Positions 28,555 through 38,357 of a stretch of 43,642 nt of DNA are shown here, one piece after another; position 1 is the first letter of the stretch; every line of letters begins with the position of its first letter. Location of the stretch: positions 1-43,642 of the forward strand of contig JAQSWN010000029.1 in the NCBI GenBank assembly GCA_029266615.1, written 5' to 3'. Both the position numbers and the translations under genes were made by a program. The DNA comes from Polyangiaceae bacterium. Its GTDB lineage: Bacteria > Myxococcota_A > Polyangia > Polyangiales > Polyangiaceae. Under the pieces are notes generated by a model that made no database searches, was not told where the DNA came from, and saw nothing but the letters and a program-made list of their open reading frames with translations.

Positions 28555-29055
28555 ATGGCCGGCAAGCGCACTCGAACGGTCCAATTCGACGACCCTACGG
28601 CGGCGGCGGCCCAAGCTGCAGGCAAATCGGGGCTAGAGCTGCTGCGAGGGCTGATCGACGGCCGGCTTCCGGCGGCGCCCATCCAGCTCACGCTCGGGAT
28701 GGAGCTCACCGAAGTGAGCGACGGGTTCGCGAAGGTCGAGCTCGAGCCCGGAGAGCATTTGTACGGCTCCTTCGGCGTGGTGCACGGCGGCGTGACCAGC
28801 TCCCTCTTGGAAGCGGCCATGGGGTCTGCGGTGCTGACGACACTCGACGCCGCGACCGGCTACGGCACGGTCGCGATGTCCGTGCACTTCACCCGTGCCA
28901 TCACCACGCGCATGACGCGAGTCTTCGCGGAGGGTTGGGTGGTCCATCGTGGCAGCCGCTTGGTGACCGCGGAGGCGCGGCTCAAGGACGAGACGGGCCG
29001 GCTCATCGGGCACGCCTCCGGCACCTATTCGTTGACCGAGCGCGCGGCCACGTGA
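28555..29055 (+). CDS. PaaI-type hotdog-fold thioesterase
   Basis: 166 residues from ATG 28555. The hotdog core is recognisable from LGMELTEVSDGFAKVELEPGEHLYGSFGVVHGGVTSSLLEAAMGSAV. The VHGG turn and the following helix with Glu form the acyl-CoA site of PaaI/YbgC-like thioesterases. Later strands include VAMSVHFTRAITTRMTRVFAEGWVVHRGSRLVTAEARL and a final HASGTYSL. It probably hydrolyses an aryl- or acyl-CoA thioester in the cytoplasm. It lies 61 nt after the AHSA1 gene and is convergent with trmO; membership of the ArsR operon is possible. Confidence 0.9.
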   Translation: MAGKRTRTVQFDDPTAAAAQAAGKSGLELLRGLIDGRLPAAPIQLTLGMELTEVSDGFAKVELEPGEHLYGSFGVVHGGVTSSLLEAAMGSAVLTTLDAATGYGTVAMSVHFTRAITTRMTRVFAEGWVVHRGSRLVTAEARLKDETGRLIGHASGTYSLTERAAT

Positions 29056-29061
29056 GGGGGG

Positions 29062-29589
29062 CTACGGGCGCGGTGGCCGTTTGGCGAACTGCAGCTCTTC
29101 CTTCGGAACCTCGTCGATCCAACCGGCGCGCGAAGACGGAAACGCGTCCGCGTAAGGCACGTAGGGTTTGACGTCGAAGATGGGCGTGCCGTCCAGCAAG
29201 TCGATGCCGCGCACGTGGAGGTCCGTACCCGAGACGCGGAGCAGCTCCACCGCCGAGAGGCCGAGGGGATTCGGGCGATCCGGGGAGCGGGTCGCGAACA
29301 AGCTGCGTCGTACTCGCGCGCCGCGCGGCGGGCGAACGAGAGGACCCCAGGTGCCGCTGTGGTGCAGCCAGCTCAGCACCCACAGCCGCTCCATGCCGGC
29401 CAGGTCACGCAGCGCCTCCGGCGGGATGAGCGTCGGATCCAACACGAGCACTGCGTCGCAACTGGAGTCCACGGCGGAGGCTTGCTGCGGGGTACCGAAG
29501 CGGCGCCGGTACGGCGACGATACCCAACCGATGGGCGTCAGCGAGAAGGGACCGCGCGGCCTCGTTGCTGCTTCCTCGGTGCCCGACAT
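29062..29589 (-). CDS. trmO: tRNA (adenine(37)-N6)-methyltransferase TrmO
   Basis: 175 residues from ATG 29589. The family signatures are present: LTPIGWVSSPYRRRFGTPQQ at the N-terminus, LAGMERLWVLSWLHHSG, RRSLFATRSPDRPNPLGLSAVEL (the R-S-P-x-R-P-N-P-x-G motif binding SAM) and GIDLLDGTPIFDVKPYVPYADAF. TrmO (formerly TsaA/YaeB/UPF0066) methylates N6 of t6A37 in threonine tRNAs. It is encoded 7 nt downstream of the GlxA-type regulator, probably on the same transcript, although no functional tie is evident. Confidence 0.95.
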   Translation of the reverse strand: MSGTEEAATRPRGPFSLTPIGWVSSPYRRRFGTPQQASAVDSSCDAVLVLDPTLIPPEALRDLAGMERLWVLSWLHHSGTWGPLVRPPRGARVRRSLFATRSPDRPNPLGLSAVELLRVSGTDLHVRGIDLLDGTPIFDVKPYVPYADAFPSSRAGWIDEVPKEELQFAKRPPRP

Positions 29590-29596
29590 GCGCGCT

Positions 29597-30607
29597 TCAT
29601 AGCCGAGCCCGCGCCGGCGCGCCACGGCGTGACCGCGTCGCCAGAAAGCGCGCGCGGTAGCTGCTCGGGTTCACGCCGAAGCTCTTCTCGAAGGCGCGGC
29701 GGAACGCGTCCGCGCTCGCGAAGCCGACCGCGTCGCTGACCGCCTTCACCCTCGCGCTCTTCTCCAACAGGCGCCTCCGTGCGTCGTCCAGCCGGAGGCG
29801 CTGGACGAGCGCCGCGGGCGACTGCCCCAACTCGCTTCGGCACAAGCGGCTGAGCTGCCGCCCCGAGAGGGCGAACGCTTTGGCTAGGGCCGGTACGGAG
29901 AGGTCTTCTGACAGGTGCGTTGTGATGAAATCCCCGAGGTCACGCAGGCGCTCGCGCGTCTCCAGCTGAAAGCGTAGTGGCTCCGAGAATTGTTGCTGGC
30001 CGCCCGCGCGCTTCATGTACACGACCATCTCCCGCGCTACCGCGAGGGCTCGCGCTGGCCCCAAATCTTCCTCGATGAGCGAGAGTGACAGATCGATTCC
30101 CGAGGTGACTCCGGCTGACGTGTAGAAGCGCCCATCCTTGATGTAGAGCTCGTCAGCGGCCAGGCGGAGCTTCGGGTACTTTCGCGCTACGTCGTCCGCG
30201 AACGCCCAGTGCGTCGTAACGCGTCGGCCATCCAGCAGCCCCGTCGGCGCGATCCCATAGATGCCAGTGCAAACGGCCGCGATCCGCCGCACCTTGCGGG
30301 CGCGAGCGCGAACGAAGCCCGCCAGCACGCGGTTCGTGTCTGCGTCCCGCAGTCCCGAGCCTCCGGGCACGATCAAGGTGTCCAGATCCGGGGCGTCGGC
30401 GAGCGCGAGGTCCGGAGTCAAGCGGAGCCCCGTCTCCGAGCGGCAGGCGTTTCGGGAGCGGCCCAAGACGACCAACTCGTAAGCGGGCTGCGCCGAAGGC
30501 TCTGGACCGGTCCGCGCGCTCCCGAAAGCGTCGGCGGGGCCGACCAAGTCCAGCGCGGTGACGCCGTCGAATAACAGGAAGCCGACGCGACGTGGACGAT
30601 GTTTCAT
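29597..30607 (-). CDS. GlxA-family regulator (DJ-1/PfpI domain plus AraC HTH)
   Basis: 336 residues. The N-terminal DJ-1/PfpI-like domain (about 6-200) shows VGFLLFDGVTALDLVGPADAF, DTLIVPGGSGLRD, and the nucleophile-elbow region AAVCTGIYGIAPTGLLDGRRVTTHWAF. The C-terminal AraC domain (about 225-325) has LSVPALAKAFALSGRQLSRLCRSELGQSP and VKAVSDAVGFASADAFRRAFEKSFGVNPSSYR. Known members sense arginine, quaternary amines or other metabolites; the ligand here is unknown. ATG 30607. It is followed after 7 nt by trmO. Confidence 0.95.
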   Translation of the reverse strand: MKHRPRRVGFLLFDGVTALDLVGPADAFGSARTGPEPSAQPAYELVVLGRSRNACRSETGLRLTPDLALADAPDLDTLIVPGGSGLRDADTNRVLAGFVRARARKVRRIAAVCTGIYGIAPTGLLDGRRVTTHWAFADDVARKYPKLRLAADELYIKDGRFYTSAGVTSGIDLSLSLIEEDLGPARALAVAREMVVYMKRAGGQQQFSEPLRFQLETRERLRDLGDFITTHLSEDLSVPALAKAFALSGRQLSRLCRSELGQSPAALVQRLRLDDARRRLLEKSARVKAVSDAVGFASADAFRRAFEKSFGVNPSSYRARFLATRSRRGAPARARL

Positions 30608-30690
30608 GGGCGCATCTTGCCGGAGCGCCTCCGTGGCTCAAAGGACATCGATCCGACGATTCGAGACACGGGATTCGAGACACGGAGTCT

Positions 30691-31101
30691 TCAGCCGGGT
30701 TGATTTCTGAGAAACGTCGCCAAGTCGTCGAGCTTCTGGTCGAGGAAGTCGCGTAGCTCCGGCCCAATGCTCGGATCGGCCAGCGCGACGCGCATGCTGC
30801 GCATCCACGCGTCGCGCATCTTCGCGCTGACCGGCACGTGGCCGTGCCGCATACGCAGCCGCGGGTGACCATGCAAACGCATGTAGTCTTGCGGGCCGCC
30901 GAGCCAACCGATGAGGAAGAGCGCGAAACGCTCGCGGGACGCGCGGCTGACTTTGCCGTCCTCCAAAGGATGCAGGGCCGCAAGCTCGGGCTCTTGCGCG
31001 TCCATGGCGTCGTAAAAGCGTTCGACGAGGGCGCGCACGACCGCTTCGCCGCCAATCCGATCGAAGGGGGTCGCGGGCGCCGTGCTCGGTGATTCACTCA
31101 T
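30691..31101 (-). CDS. Group II truncated haemoglobin (trHb2)
   Basis: 136 residues. FDRIGGEAVVRALVERFYDAMD opens the 2-over-2 globin fold, with Tyr at the B10-like position (Tyr30). HPLEDG and LFLIGWLGGPQDYMRLHGHPRLRMRHGHVPVS follow, with the proximal haem-binding His at about residue 86. RDAWMRSM (Trp98) is the G8 Trp typical of group II. These proteins bind oxygen or NO and are linked to oxidative or nitrosative stress. Standalone gene, divergent from the decayed PAS kinase. Confidence 0.95.
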   Translation of the reverse strand: MSESPSTAPATPFDRIGGEAVVRALVERFYDAMDAQEPELAALHPLEDGKVSRASRERFALFLIGWLGGPQDYMRLHGHPRLRMRHGHVPVSAKMRDAWMRSMRVALADPSIGPELRDFLDQKLDDLATFLRNQPG

Positions 31102-31129
31102 GACGAAGCGGTTTTTAGCACGGGCGCGC

Positions 31130-32114
31130 GTGTTAGACTCCGCCGCTCATGTCGGGGCCGCCGAGGATCCTTCGCCGAGCGGCAGCGCTGCGGTACTTCG
31201 CGCGCTCTTCGAGCAAGAAGTGGTCGGCGTCGGCCAGGCAGATGCGCGTGGGCGCTTCATGCTGGCCAATGAACGAACGGCTTGCCAGCATGCTGGGGTA
31301 CGCCGCCGGAGAGCTGCTCGGCAAAACAATCGAGGAGATTACCCACCCGAGCAGCCGTGAGGAGAGCGCCCGGAAGCTAACCTGCCTGAGGAGTGGCGGA
31401 CCAGGCTACGTTATCGAGAAGGAGTACGTTCGGAAGGACGGCTCGTCGATGTGGGGCGTCACGAACGTCACCGCGGTTCGGCCCGCGTCGGGCGAGCCCG
31501 ATTCCTTTTTGGCGTTCGTCCTGGACGTGACCGCTCACGGTGCGGCTCGGCGACTTGAGGGAAGAGCGCGACCTGGTGCGGACGGCGCTGGACATGCTCG
31601 CCGGCTACCTCGGCATTCTTCGACATGTTCTCGCAGGTCGATCACAGCTTCGAGCGCAGCACCGGCGGCCTGGGGATCGGGCTCGCTCTCGTGCGTGGGC
31701 TCACGGAGATGCACGGTGGTAGCTTGCGAGCCGAAAGCGAAGGGCCGGGTCGTGGTAGTCGCTTCGTCGTTCGCTTGCCGGTCGTGCTGGGGGAGGACGA
31801 AGAACTGAAGCAGAGCATCGCGGCCGCGGCCGCCGACGCCCCGAAGCGGCGTATCTTGGTGGCGGACGACAACCGCGACGCCGTCGAATCGCTCGCGACG
31901 ATGCTGCGCCTATCCGGCAACGACGTGCACACCGCTTCCGACGGCGAAGAGGCCCTTCAGCTCGCGGACCAGCTCCGCTCGGACTGGCTGCGACGACCAT
32001 CTCGTGAAACCCGTGGATTTCGCGGAGCTGAGCCGGTTGATTCGAGAACTGTGTGGACGCCTGGAGGAGCCGACGCCCTTGTCCGCCGCGCTCACAGCGG
32101 ACGAGACATCGTAA
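31130..32114 (+). pseudogene. Decayed PAS-sensor hybrid histidine kinase
   Basis: Fragments of a hybrid kinase appear in order but in different frames. The PAS start (VLRALFEQEVVGVGQADARGRFMLANER) lies up to about 31270, and the rest of PAS and its PAC segment (LASMLGYAAGELLGKTIEEI, YVRKDGSSMWGVTNVTAV) in another frame up to about 31540. The ATPase C-terminus (FERSTGGLGIGLALVRGLTEMHGG) runs from about 31625 in a third frame. The receiver start (RRILVADDNRDAVESLATML) follows, and after a jump near 31990 the receiver end CDDHLVKPVDFAELSRLI, stopping at TAA 32114. The HisKA domain, the N-box of the ATPase and the middle of the receiver with its phospho-Asp are absent. At least three frame changes plus internal deletions make function very unlikely. 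Confidence 0.85.
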
Positions 32115-32589
32115 GCTCCGTTCGCGGCTCCGGGTCGCGGAACGCGTCCACCTCGCGCGCGAAGGTACGAAAGCCGGCAGACTCGTACAGCCGCACCGCG
32201 CGGGCGTTGTGCTCGGCAACGGTCAGGTTCACTTTGGATACGGAAGTGATCTGCCGCGCGCGCTCGATGGCGGCGATGAGCAGCTTACGACCAACGCCCT
32301 TGCCGGAGGCGGCTTCTGCCACGTACATCCGCAGTATCCACGCGATGTGCCGGCGCTTCTCGCGACCCAGCTCGCGCTCCACGGTCACGACTCCGAGCCA
32401 GTTGTCGGAAGAGTCGGTCGCGAGCAGCGTCGACCCGTCCGCGCCGTCCCTCGCGCCGAACGGCGAGGCGTGGACGTCCGCCGGCGAGATGCGGAGCGTG
32501 TCCGGATGTCGTGCGGCGCCGTCCCGGAAGAAATCGTTGTAGGCCGGCGCCTCGGCTTCGCTTAGCGAGCGAATGGTCACGGAGGTCAT
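32092..32589 (-). CDS. GNAT-family N-acetyltransferase
   Basis: 165 residues from ATG 32589; the frame is open to 32808 but that part overlaps the MBL gene. Core motifs are VTIRSLSEAEAPAYNDFFRDGA at the N-terminus, IAWILRMYVAEAASGKGVGRKLLIAAIERAR (acetyl-CoA binding, the G-x-G-x-G/A loop) and VNLTVAEHNARAVRLYESAGF. A single-domain acetyltransferase of unknown substrate. Its 3' end overlaps the end of the convergent pseudogene by about 23 bp, and it starts 11 nt after the MBL gene, so the two minus-strand genes are probably co-transcribed. Confidence 0.92.
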   Translation of the reverse strand: MTSVTIRSLSEAEAPAYNDFFRDGAARHPDTLRISPADVHASPFGARDGADGSTLLATDSSDNWLGVVTVERELGREKRRHIAWILRMYVAEAASGKGVGRKLLIAAIERARQITSVSKVNLTVAEHNARAVRLYESAGFRTFAREVDAFRDPEPRTELTMSRPL

Positions 32590-32600
32590 TAGCGCTCTCC

Positions 32601-33716
32601 CTAGTCCAGCGGCCAGGCTACCGGTGCGTCCGGATTCAAGGCGCCCGGCGGCTCCGCCTCCGGGACGCTCGGGGCGGCCGCAGCGGGCGCTCGCCACCAC
32701 GGGTCCGGGGCGCCGGTTCTGGCTGGCTCCACGGCTTCTCCCAATTGGGGCATGAGCAACGGCGCGCCGGGGGCGAGCTCCAGCAGTTGTTCGGCGGGCT
32801 CGTCCCAATCATGCATCGCTAAATTGAAGGTGCCCCAGTGCACGGGCAAGAAGCGACGCGCACCGAGCAGCTCGAACGCCTTGAGTGCATTCTCCGGACC
32901 GAGGTGAATGTCGCCCCAAGCCGGGTGAAACGCACCCACCTCCAACGCGACCACATCGAACGTGCCAAGCCGGTCGGCGATAGCCGAGTACTCCGTCGTG
33001 AGCCCGGTATCTCCGCTGAAGAAGAACGAATGCCGCTCGCTCCGCACGGCGAACGAAGACCAGGCGGTAGTGTTTTTGAGACCTGGTGCCCGCCCGGAAA
33101 AGTGCTGCGAGGGGGCCGCGCTGACCTGCGCTCGCCCACCCGCGACAGGCGTCGTCTCCCACCAATCCAGCTCGACGATGCGCGCTTCCGGGATCCCCCA
33201 AGACTCCAGATGTGAGCCCACGCCCAGGCTCGTGATGAATGGTACTTCGCGCTTCGCCAGCTCCAGGATCGACGGGTAGTCCAGGTGATCGTAATGATCG
33301 TGAGAGATGATGACGGCGTCCAGCCGGGGCAGCTGGTCCAAACGAACCGGAACCGGATGAAAGCGCTTCGGTCCCGCGAACGTCACCGGCGATACGCGAT
33401 CACCCCAGACCGGATCCGTGAGGACGCTCACGCCGTCCAGCTCGACCAAGAGGGTGGAGTGACCGAGCCAGGTGACGCGCAAGCCCGTCTCCGGCGCGCG
33501 CCCCCAAATCGGGCGGGGGTCGAGCGTCGACAGCGGTGCGCCGGGCACGCGCCGACCGCCACCGCACAGAAAATCGCCGATTGAGGGCATAGCTCCCGCG
33601 CGGAGCCCCGGTAGCTGTGGGTGCAGGTTGTGAAAAGCTCCGTCGCGGTAGCGGGGGGAGCCCTGCATGCGCTCCAGCCGTAAGCCGCTGGGTTGCTTGC
33701 CGAACGGAGTCTTCAT
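32601..33716 (-). CDS. MBL-fold metallohydrolase (NAPE-PLD/UlaG-like)
   Basis: 371 residues from ATG 33716 (MKTPFGKQPSGLRLERM); the open frame to 33884 lacks similarity. The metal motif HDHYDHLD (H-x-H-x-D-H) follows LDAVIISHD. Other family positions are TWLGHSTLLVELDGVSVLTDPVWGDRVSP, FFFSGDTGLTTEYSAIAD, LEVGAFHPAWGDIHLGPENALKAF and LPVHWGTFNLAMHDWDEP. The layout is that of proteins related to N-acyl-phosphatidylethanolamine phospholipase D and UlaG lactonases. The true substrate is unknown. The C-terminal 40 residues are Pro/Ala-rich and probably disordered. Confidence 0.93.
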   Translation of the reverse strand: MKTPFGKQPSGLRLERMQGSPRYRDGAFHNLHPQLPGLRAGAMPSIGDFLCGGGRRVPGAPLSTLDPRPIWGRAPETGLRVTWLGHSTLLVELDGVSVLTDPVWGDRVSPVTFAGPKRFHPVPVRLDQLPRLDAVIISHDHYDHLDYPSILELAKREVPFITSLGVGSHLESWGIPEARIVELDWWETTPVAGGRAQVSAAPSQHFSGRAPGLKNTTAWSSFAVRSERHSFFFSGDTGLTTEYSAIADRLGTFDVVALEVGAFHPAWGDIHLGPENALKAFELLGARRFLPVHWGTFNLAMHDWDEPAEQLLELAPGAPLLMPQLGEAVEPARTGAPDPWWRAPAAAAPSVPEAEPPGALNPDAPVAWPLD

Positions 33717-33882
33717 GGGGATTTCCCTAGCGCTCGTGGTGCGCGACCGGAAGCAGTCGCGGGAGCGATCGACGTTTTCGCTCGGAAACGGTGCCCCTTG
33801 CGTGGCGCTAGCTACGGACTTGCGGGCGTCACGGGCAGGAAACGTCGCGAGCCGTACGAGTGAGCCCGGTTTTCGAGGATTC

Positions 33883-34170
33883 ATGTCTCAAGCAACGGCA
33901 CGTCGCTCCTTTCACGGCCCGCTGATTTCGACGCTCCTCTCTCCCGCGCGCCGCCCACTCGGGTCACGTGCCCGGGAGCTCGCGCCCCCTTCTCCTCGCG
34001 TAAGCGGCGTGACCACGGCGGCCCGCGCCGTCCTCTGGGCCGCGCGCCAAGAGTCGCCGTCCACCAGCCAGCGCGAGCGCGTGCTGGCGGGCGTGCTGTC
34101 CGCGCTGCAGCGCTTGACCGCGCAGGGCACGAGCCCAACGGGACGGCCCGTCAACGAGGCCGACGGCTGA
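33883..34170 (+). CDS. Small hypothetical protein
   Basis: 95 residues from ATG 33883 with GAGGATT just upstream. No domain is recognised. It is basic and Ser/Pro/Arg-rich in the first half, with an amphipathic helix-like end (SQRERVLAGVLSALQRLTAQG). Third-position GC is coding-like, but the opposite-strand frame is also open, so this may not be a real gene. It lies between the MBL gene (divergent) and the antiporter, 70 nt before the latter. Confidence 0.4.
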   Translation: MSQATARRSFHGPLISTLLSPARRPLGSRARELAPPSPRVSGVTTAARAVLWAARQESPSTSQRERVLAGVLSALQRLTAQGTSPTGRPVNEADG

Positions 34171-34240
34171 GCGCCCTGCGGGCCGCGCACGCCGATTCTT
34201 GCTGCACCGGCTCGCCGATCGAGCGAAAGTGGCTCGCTGG

Positions 34241-36227
<1,987 letters not shown>

Positions 36228-36243
36228 ACCGGCGAGAAGCGCA

Positions 36244-36265
36244 GCGCGGCACGTAGTTGCCGCGC
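36244..36265. terminator. 8-bp hairpin after the antiporter gene
   Basis: GCGCGGCA (36244-36251) pairs with TGCCGCGC (36258-36265) around a 6-nt loop, 17 nt after the stop codon. No T-tract. A plausible transcript end structure. Confidence 0.4.
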
Positions 36266-36275
36266 CATAGAGTCG

Positions 36276-36351
36276 GTCATCTGGCGGGAGGGTCGCGCCA
36301 CGCATTCGTCCCTAGCGTTCGTTCCCATCCGCTCGCCTCCCACCAGATGAC
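36276..36351. repeat. Long inverted repeat 1 in the 36.2-36.6 kb gap
   Basis: Arms 36276-36291 (GTCATCTGGCGGGAGG) and 36336-36351 match in inverted orientation at 15 of 16 positions, separated by 44 bp. Function unknown; could be a structured RNA, operator pair or mobile-element remnant. Confidence 0.65.
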
Positions 36352-36357
36352 GACCGA

Positions 36358-36420
36358 GCTTTTCGATAGCGTTTGGAGCCATGCGTAAAATCAGAGGGGT
36401 TAGGGGCGCTATCGAAGAGC
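36358..36420. repeat. Long inverted repeat 2 in the 36.2-36.6 kb gap
   Basis: Arms 36358-36371 (GCTTTTCGATAGCG) and 36407-36420 match in inverted orientation at 13 of 14 positions, separated by 35 bp. It starts 6 bp after repeat 1 ends. The remainder of the gap to 36627 holds a Fur-like box and a T8 run (36541-36548) but no supported gene. Confidence 0.65.
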
Positions 36421-36481
36421 CCGAGCCGAGCGAGCCGTTGCTCGCTTCCGACTCCCCCGTACTATCAATTCTTAGTGAACT

Positions 36482-36496
36482 TGAAAATCATTTTCA
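36482..36496. promoter_or_regulatory. Fur-box-like 7-1-7 palindrome
   Basis: TGAAAATCATTTTCA is a perfect 7-1-7 inverted repeat differing from the classical Fur core TGATAATNATTATCA at one symmetric position per arm. It lies in an AT-rich island (36465-36500), 131 bp upstream of the hydrolase start. No iron-uptake gene is nearby, so the target is unclear. Confidence 0.5.
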
Positions 36497-36627
36497 TTTA
36501 GGGTCCGAGCTGAATCCCCGAAATTCGGCGAGTTGTGGCATCTTTTTTTTGCGAGCCGCCGACCGCGGAGCCGCGTCGGAGACGGGCTTCCGCGCGCGGC
36601 CATGTCTTGCCTAGAGTGGGCGGGACG

Positions 36628-37152
36628 ATGGCGCCCTTGTTAATCGTGCCCGGCATCGGTAGCTCCGGGCCAACGCACTGGCAGAGCCTCTGGGAGGCGA
36701 GTGAGCCCGCGTTCCGGCGCGTGGAGATGCCAAGCTGGGACCGCCCGGAGCGGGAAGGGTGGCTGGGCGCGCTCGCGGCCGCAGTCGAAGCCGTCAGGAG
36801 CCCGCCCGTCGTCGTCGCGCACAGCCTTGGCTGCTTGGCGGTCGCGCACTATGCGTCTCGCGGCGGGCAGCTGCGAGCGGCGCTGTTCGTCGCGCCCCCG
36901 GATCCCGACGCACTCGCTTTTCCGGAAACGGCTCGCAGCTTCGCGCCAGTTCCGCTCGTTCGCTTGCCGTTTCGGACCCGCGTCGTCGCGAGCCGCAACG
37001 ACCCCTATTGCGGCATGAATTTCGCTCAGCGCTGCGCGCGGGCGTGGGGGAGTGAGCTCGTGGACGTCGGATTCGTCGGTCACGTCAACGCGGAGAGCGA
37101 GCTCGGCGAATGGCCAGCCGGGCGGGTTCTACTCGACGATCTCCTCGGCTGA
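36628..37152 (+). CDS. RBBP9/YdeN-type alpha/beta hydrolase
   Basis: 174 residues from ATG 36628. LLIVPGIGSSGPTHWQSLWEAS opens the family, with the oxyanion-region GIGSSG and the W-x-x-x-W. The nucleophile Ser is in VVVAHSLGCLAVAHYA (G-x-S-x-G variant H-S-L-G). The acid and base are in VVASRNDPYC (Asp) and VGHVNAESELGEWPAG (His), as in RBBP9-like serine hydrolases. Substrates are unknown for most members. The gene is convergent with the ModA-like gene and overlaps its end by 24 bp. A Fur-like box lies upstream. Confidence 0.92.
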   Translation: MAPLLIVPGIGSSGPTHWQSLWEASEPAFRRVEMPSWDRPEREGWLGALAAAVEAVRSPPVVVAHSLGCLAVAHYASRGGQLRAALFVAPPDPDALAFPETARSFAPVPLVRLPFRTRVVASRNDPYCGMNFAQRCARAWGSELVDVGFVGHVNAESELGEWPAGRVLLDDLLG

Positions 37153-37926
37153 GGTGCCGAAGCCGTAGCGGGTGAGGATTCGTCGGCCCTCCACCGACGC
37201 GACGAGGCGCGCAAAGCGCTGCGCCCCGGCCGCATTGTGCCCGCGCCGACACACGACGAGCATCTGTTCGATGGGGCTATGAAGGTGCGGGTCCAAGCGC
37301 ACCGTGACGCCCGCGTCGTCGTTGAGGACCAATGAAAGCGCGACCAGCGCGGCGTCCGCGTTGCCGGTTTGAGCAAACTGCAGCGCTTGTCGTACGTTCT
37401 CCGCCTGGACAATCTTGGGCTCGAGCTCGGCCCAGAGTCCCGCACGCGTCAACGCCTCCTTGGCGGCTTTACCGTAAGGCGCGTGCTCCGGGTTGGCGAT
37501 GGCGAGGTGCTTCACGTCGGGCCGGCGCAAATCGGCGAGCGAGCGCAGCGTCAGGCTGCCCTTTCTCGTCCACAGCACGACATGGCCGCGGGCGTACGTG
37601 GCTTTGGTGGCCGCGTCGCACGCGCCCGAGCGAACCGCGCTATCCACGAAAGACGAGTTGGCAGCGGCGAAGAGGTCGAAGGGCGCTCCCTGACCGAGCT
37701 GCTTGGCGAGCAGGCCTGAGGCGCCGAAAGAAAACGTCACTTTCTCGCCCGTCCGCGCCTCGAATAGCTTTCCCATCTCTTCGAACGCGAGCGCCAAATC
37801 GGAAGCAGCCGCGATCTGGATAGGCGTGGTGGTCGCCGCGCTGGGTGCATTCTTGCAGCCACCCAGGAGGGCCGCGCCGAGCAAGATGCCGCCCAGAATC
37901 GGAGATTCGCCATCGGCAGGGCACAT
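37129..37926 (-). CDS. ModA-like molybdate-binding lipoprotein, orphan
   Basis: 265 residues from ATG 37926. ILLGAALLGGCKNAP is a lipobox-like signal (Cys at about residue 24), but the n-region (CPADGESP) is acidic, which is unusual. The mature part fits the periplasmic molybdate-binding ModA family: IQIAAASDLALAFEEMGKLFEARTGEKVTFSFGASGLLAKQLGQGAPFDLFAAAN, then IANPEHAPYGKAAKEALTRAGLW and AENVRQALQFAQTGNADAALVALSL. No modB or modC is present nearby. An alternative start, ATG 38052, has a strong AGGAGA and would add 42 residues before the signal. The function, molybdate or tungstate or other oxyanion binding, is inference. Confidence 0.85.
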   Translation of the reverse strand: MCPADGESPILGGILLGAALLGGCKNAPSAATTTPIQIAAASDLALAFEEMGKLFEARTGEKVTFSFGASGLLAKQLGQGAPFDLFAAANSSFVDSAVRSGACDAATKATYARGHVVLWTRKGSLTLRSLADLRRPDVKHLAIANPEHAPYGKAAKEALTRAGLWAELEPKIVQAENVRQALQFAQTGNADAALVALSLVLNDDAGVTVRLDPHLHSPIEQMLVVCRRGHNAAGAQRFARLVASVEGRRILTRYGFGTSAEEIVE

Positions 37927-38357
37927 GTCGACGTCGTCTACCTCCCGTGCAAGCGGCTGACCAGGCACATCGGCTCGCGACGGAAATCTCCGCGGCTCCA
38001 GCGCTGCATCCGGCTGCCGAATTACTGAACGGTCGGAGGAGTAGCGCGACATTAATCTCCTATGGGTCGCGACCGACGCCGAACATTTCCGGGAAGAAGC
38101 CTCACGCCTCGCGCGTCCAGTCACCATCGCGCTCGGAAAGTAGACGATGAGTCACGTGACCGCGGACGTTCGCGCCAGCGAACAAGCACAGTGGAATGTT
38201 CTGAGTGAGATCAGTTTCGGACCCTGCGCACACTAAATCAGAACTGACCTCGTCGAGCCGACCACCATGACTTCCCCCCGCCGACTCTCTGTAGTGCTCG
38301 CGTCCCGTGGCACAGAAGCGGCAGCGGCGCGTGGTAGCGGCTTACAGGAGCCTACCC
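37927..38357. other. Divergent region between ModA-like and FecR-like genes
   Basis: About 430 bp. It includes a possible extended ModA start (ATG 38052 with AGGAGA) and a perfect palindrome GTCACGTGAC at 38151-38160, a possible operator. No further gene is seen. Confidence 0.4.

Noticed and set aside
32590..32808. N-terminal extension of the GNAT at 32092
   Set aside because: It overlaps the MBL gene in another frame and lacks GNAT similarity; ATG 32589 begins the conserved fold.
36535..36627. N-terminal extension of the RBBP9-like hydrolase
   Set aside because: Composition is Arg/Pro-rich and the family begins at ATG 36628.
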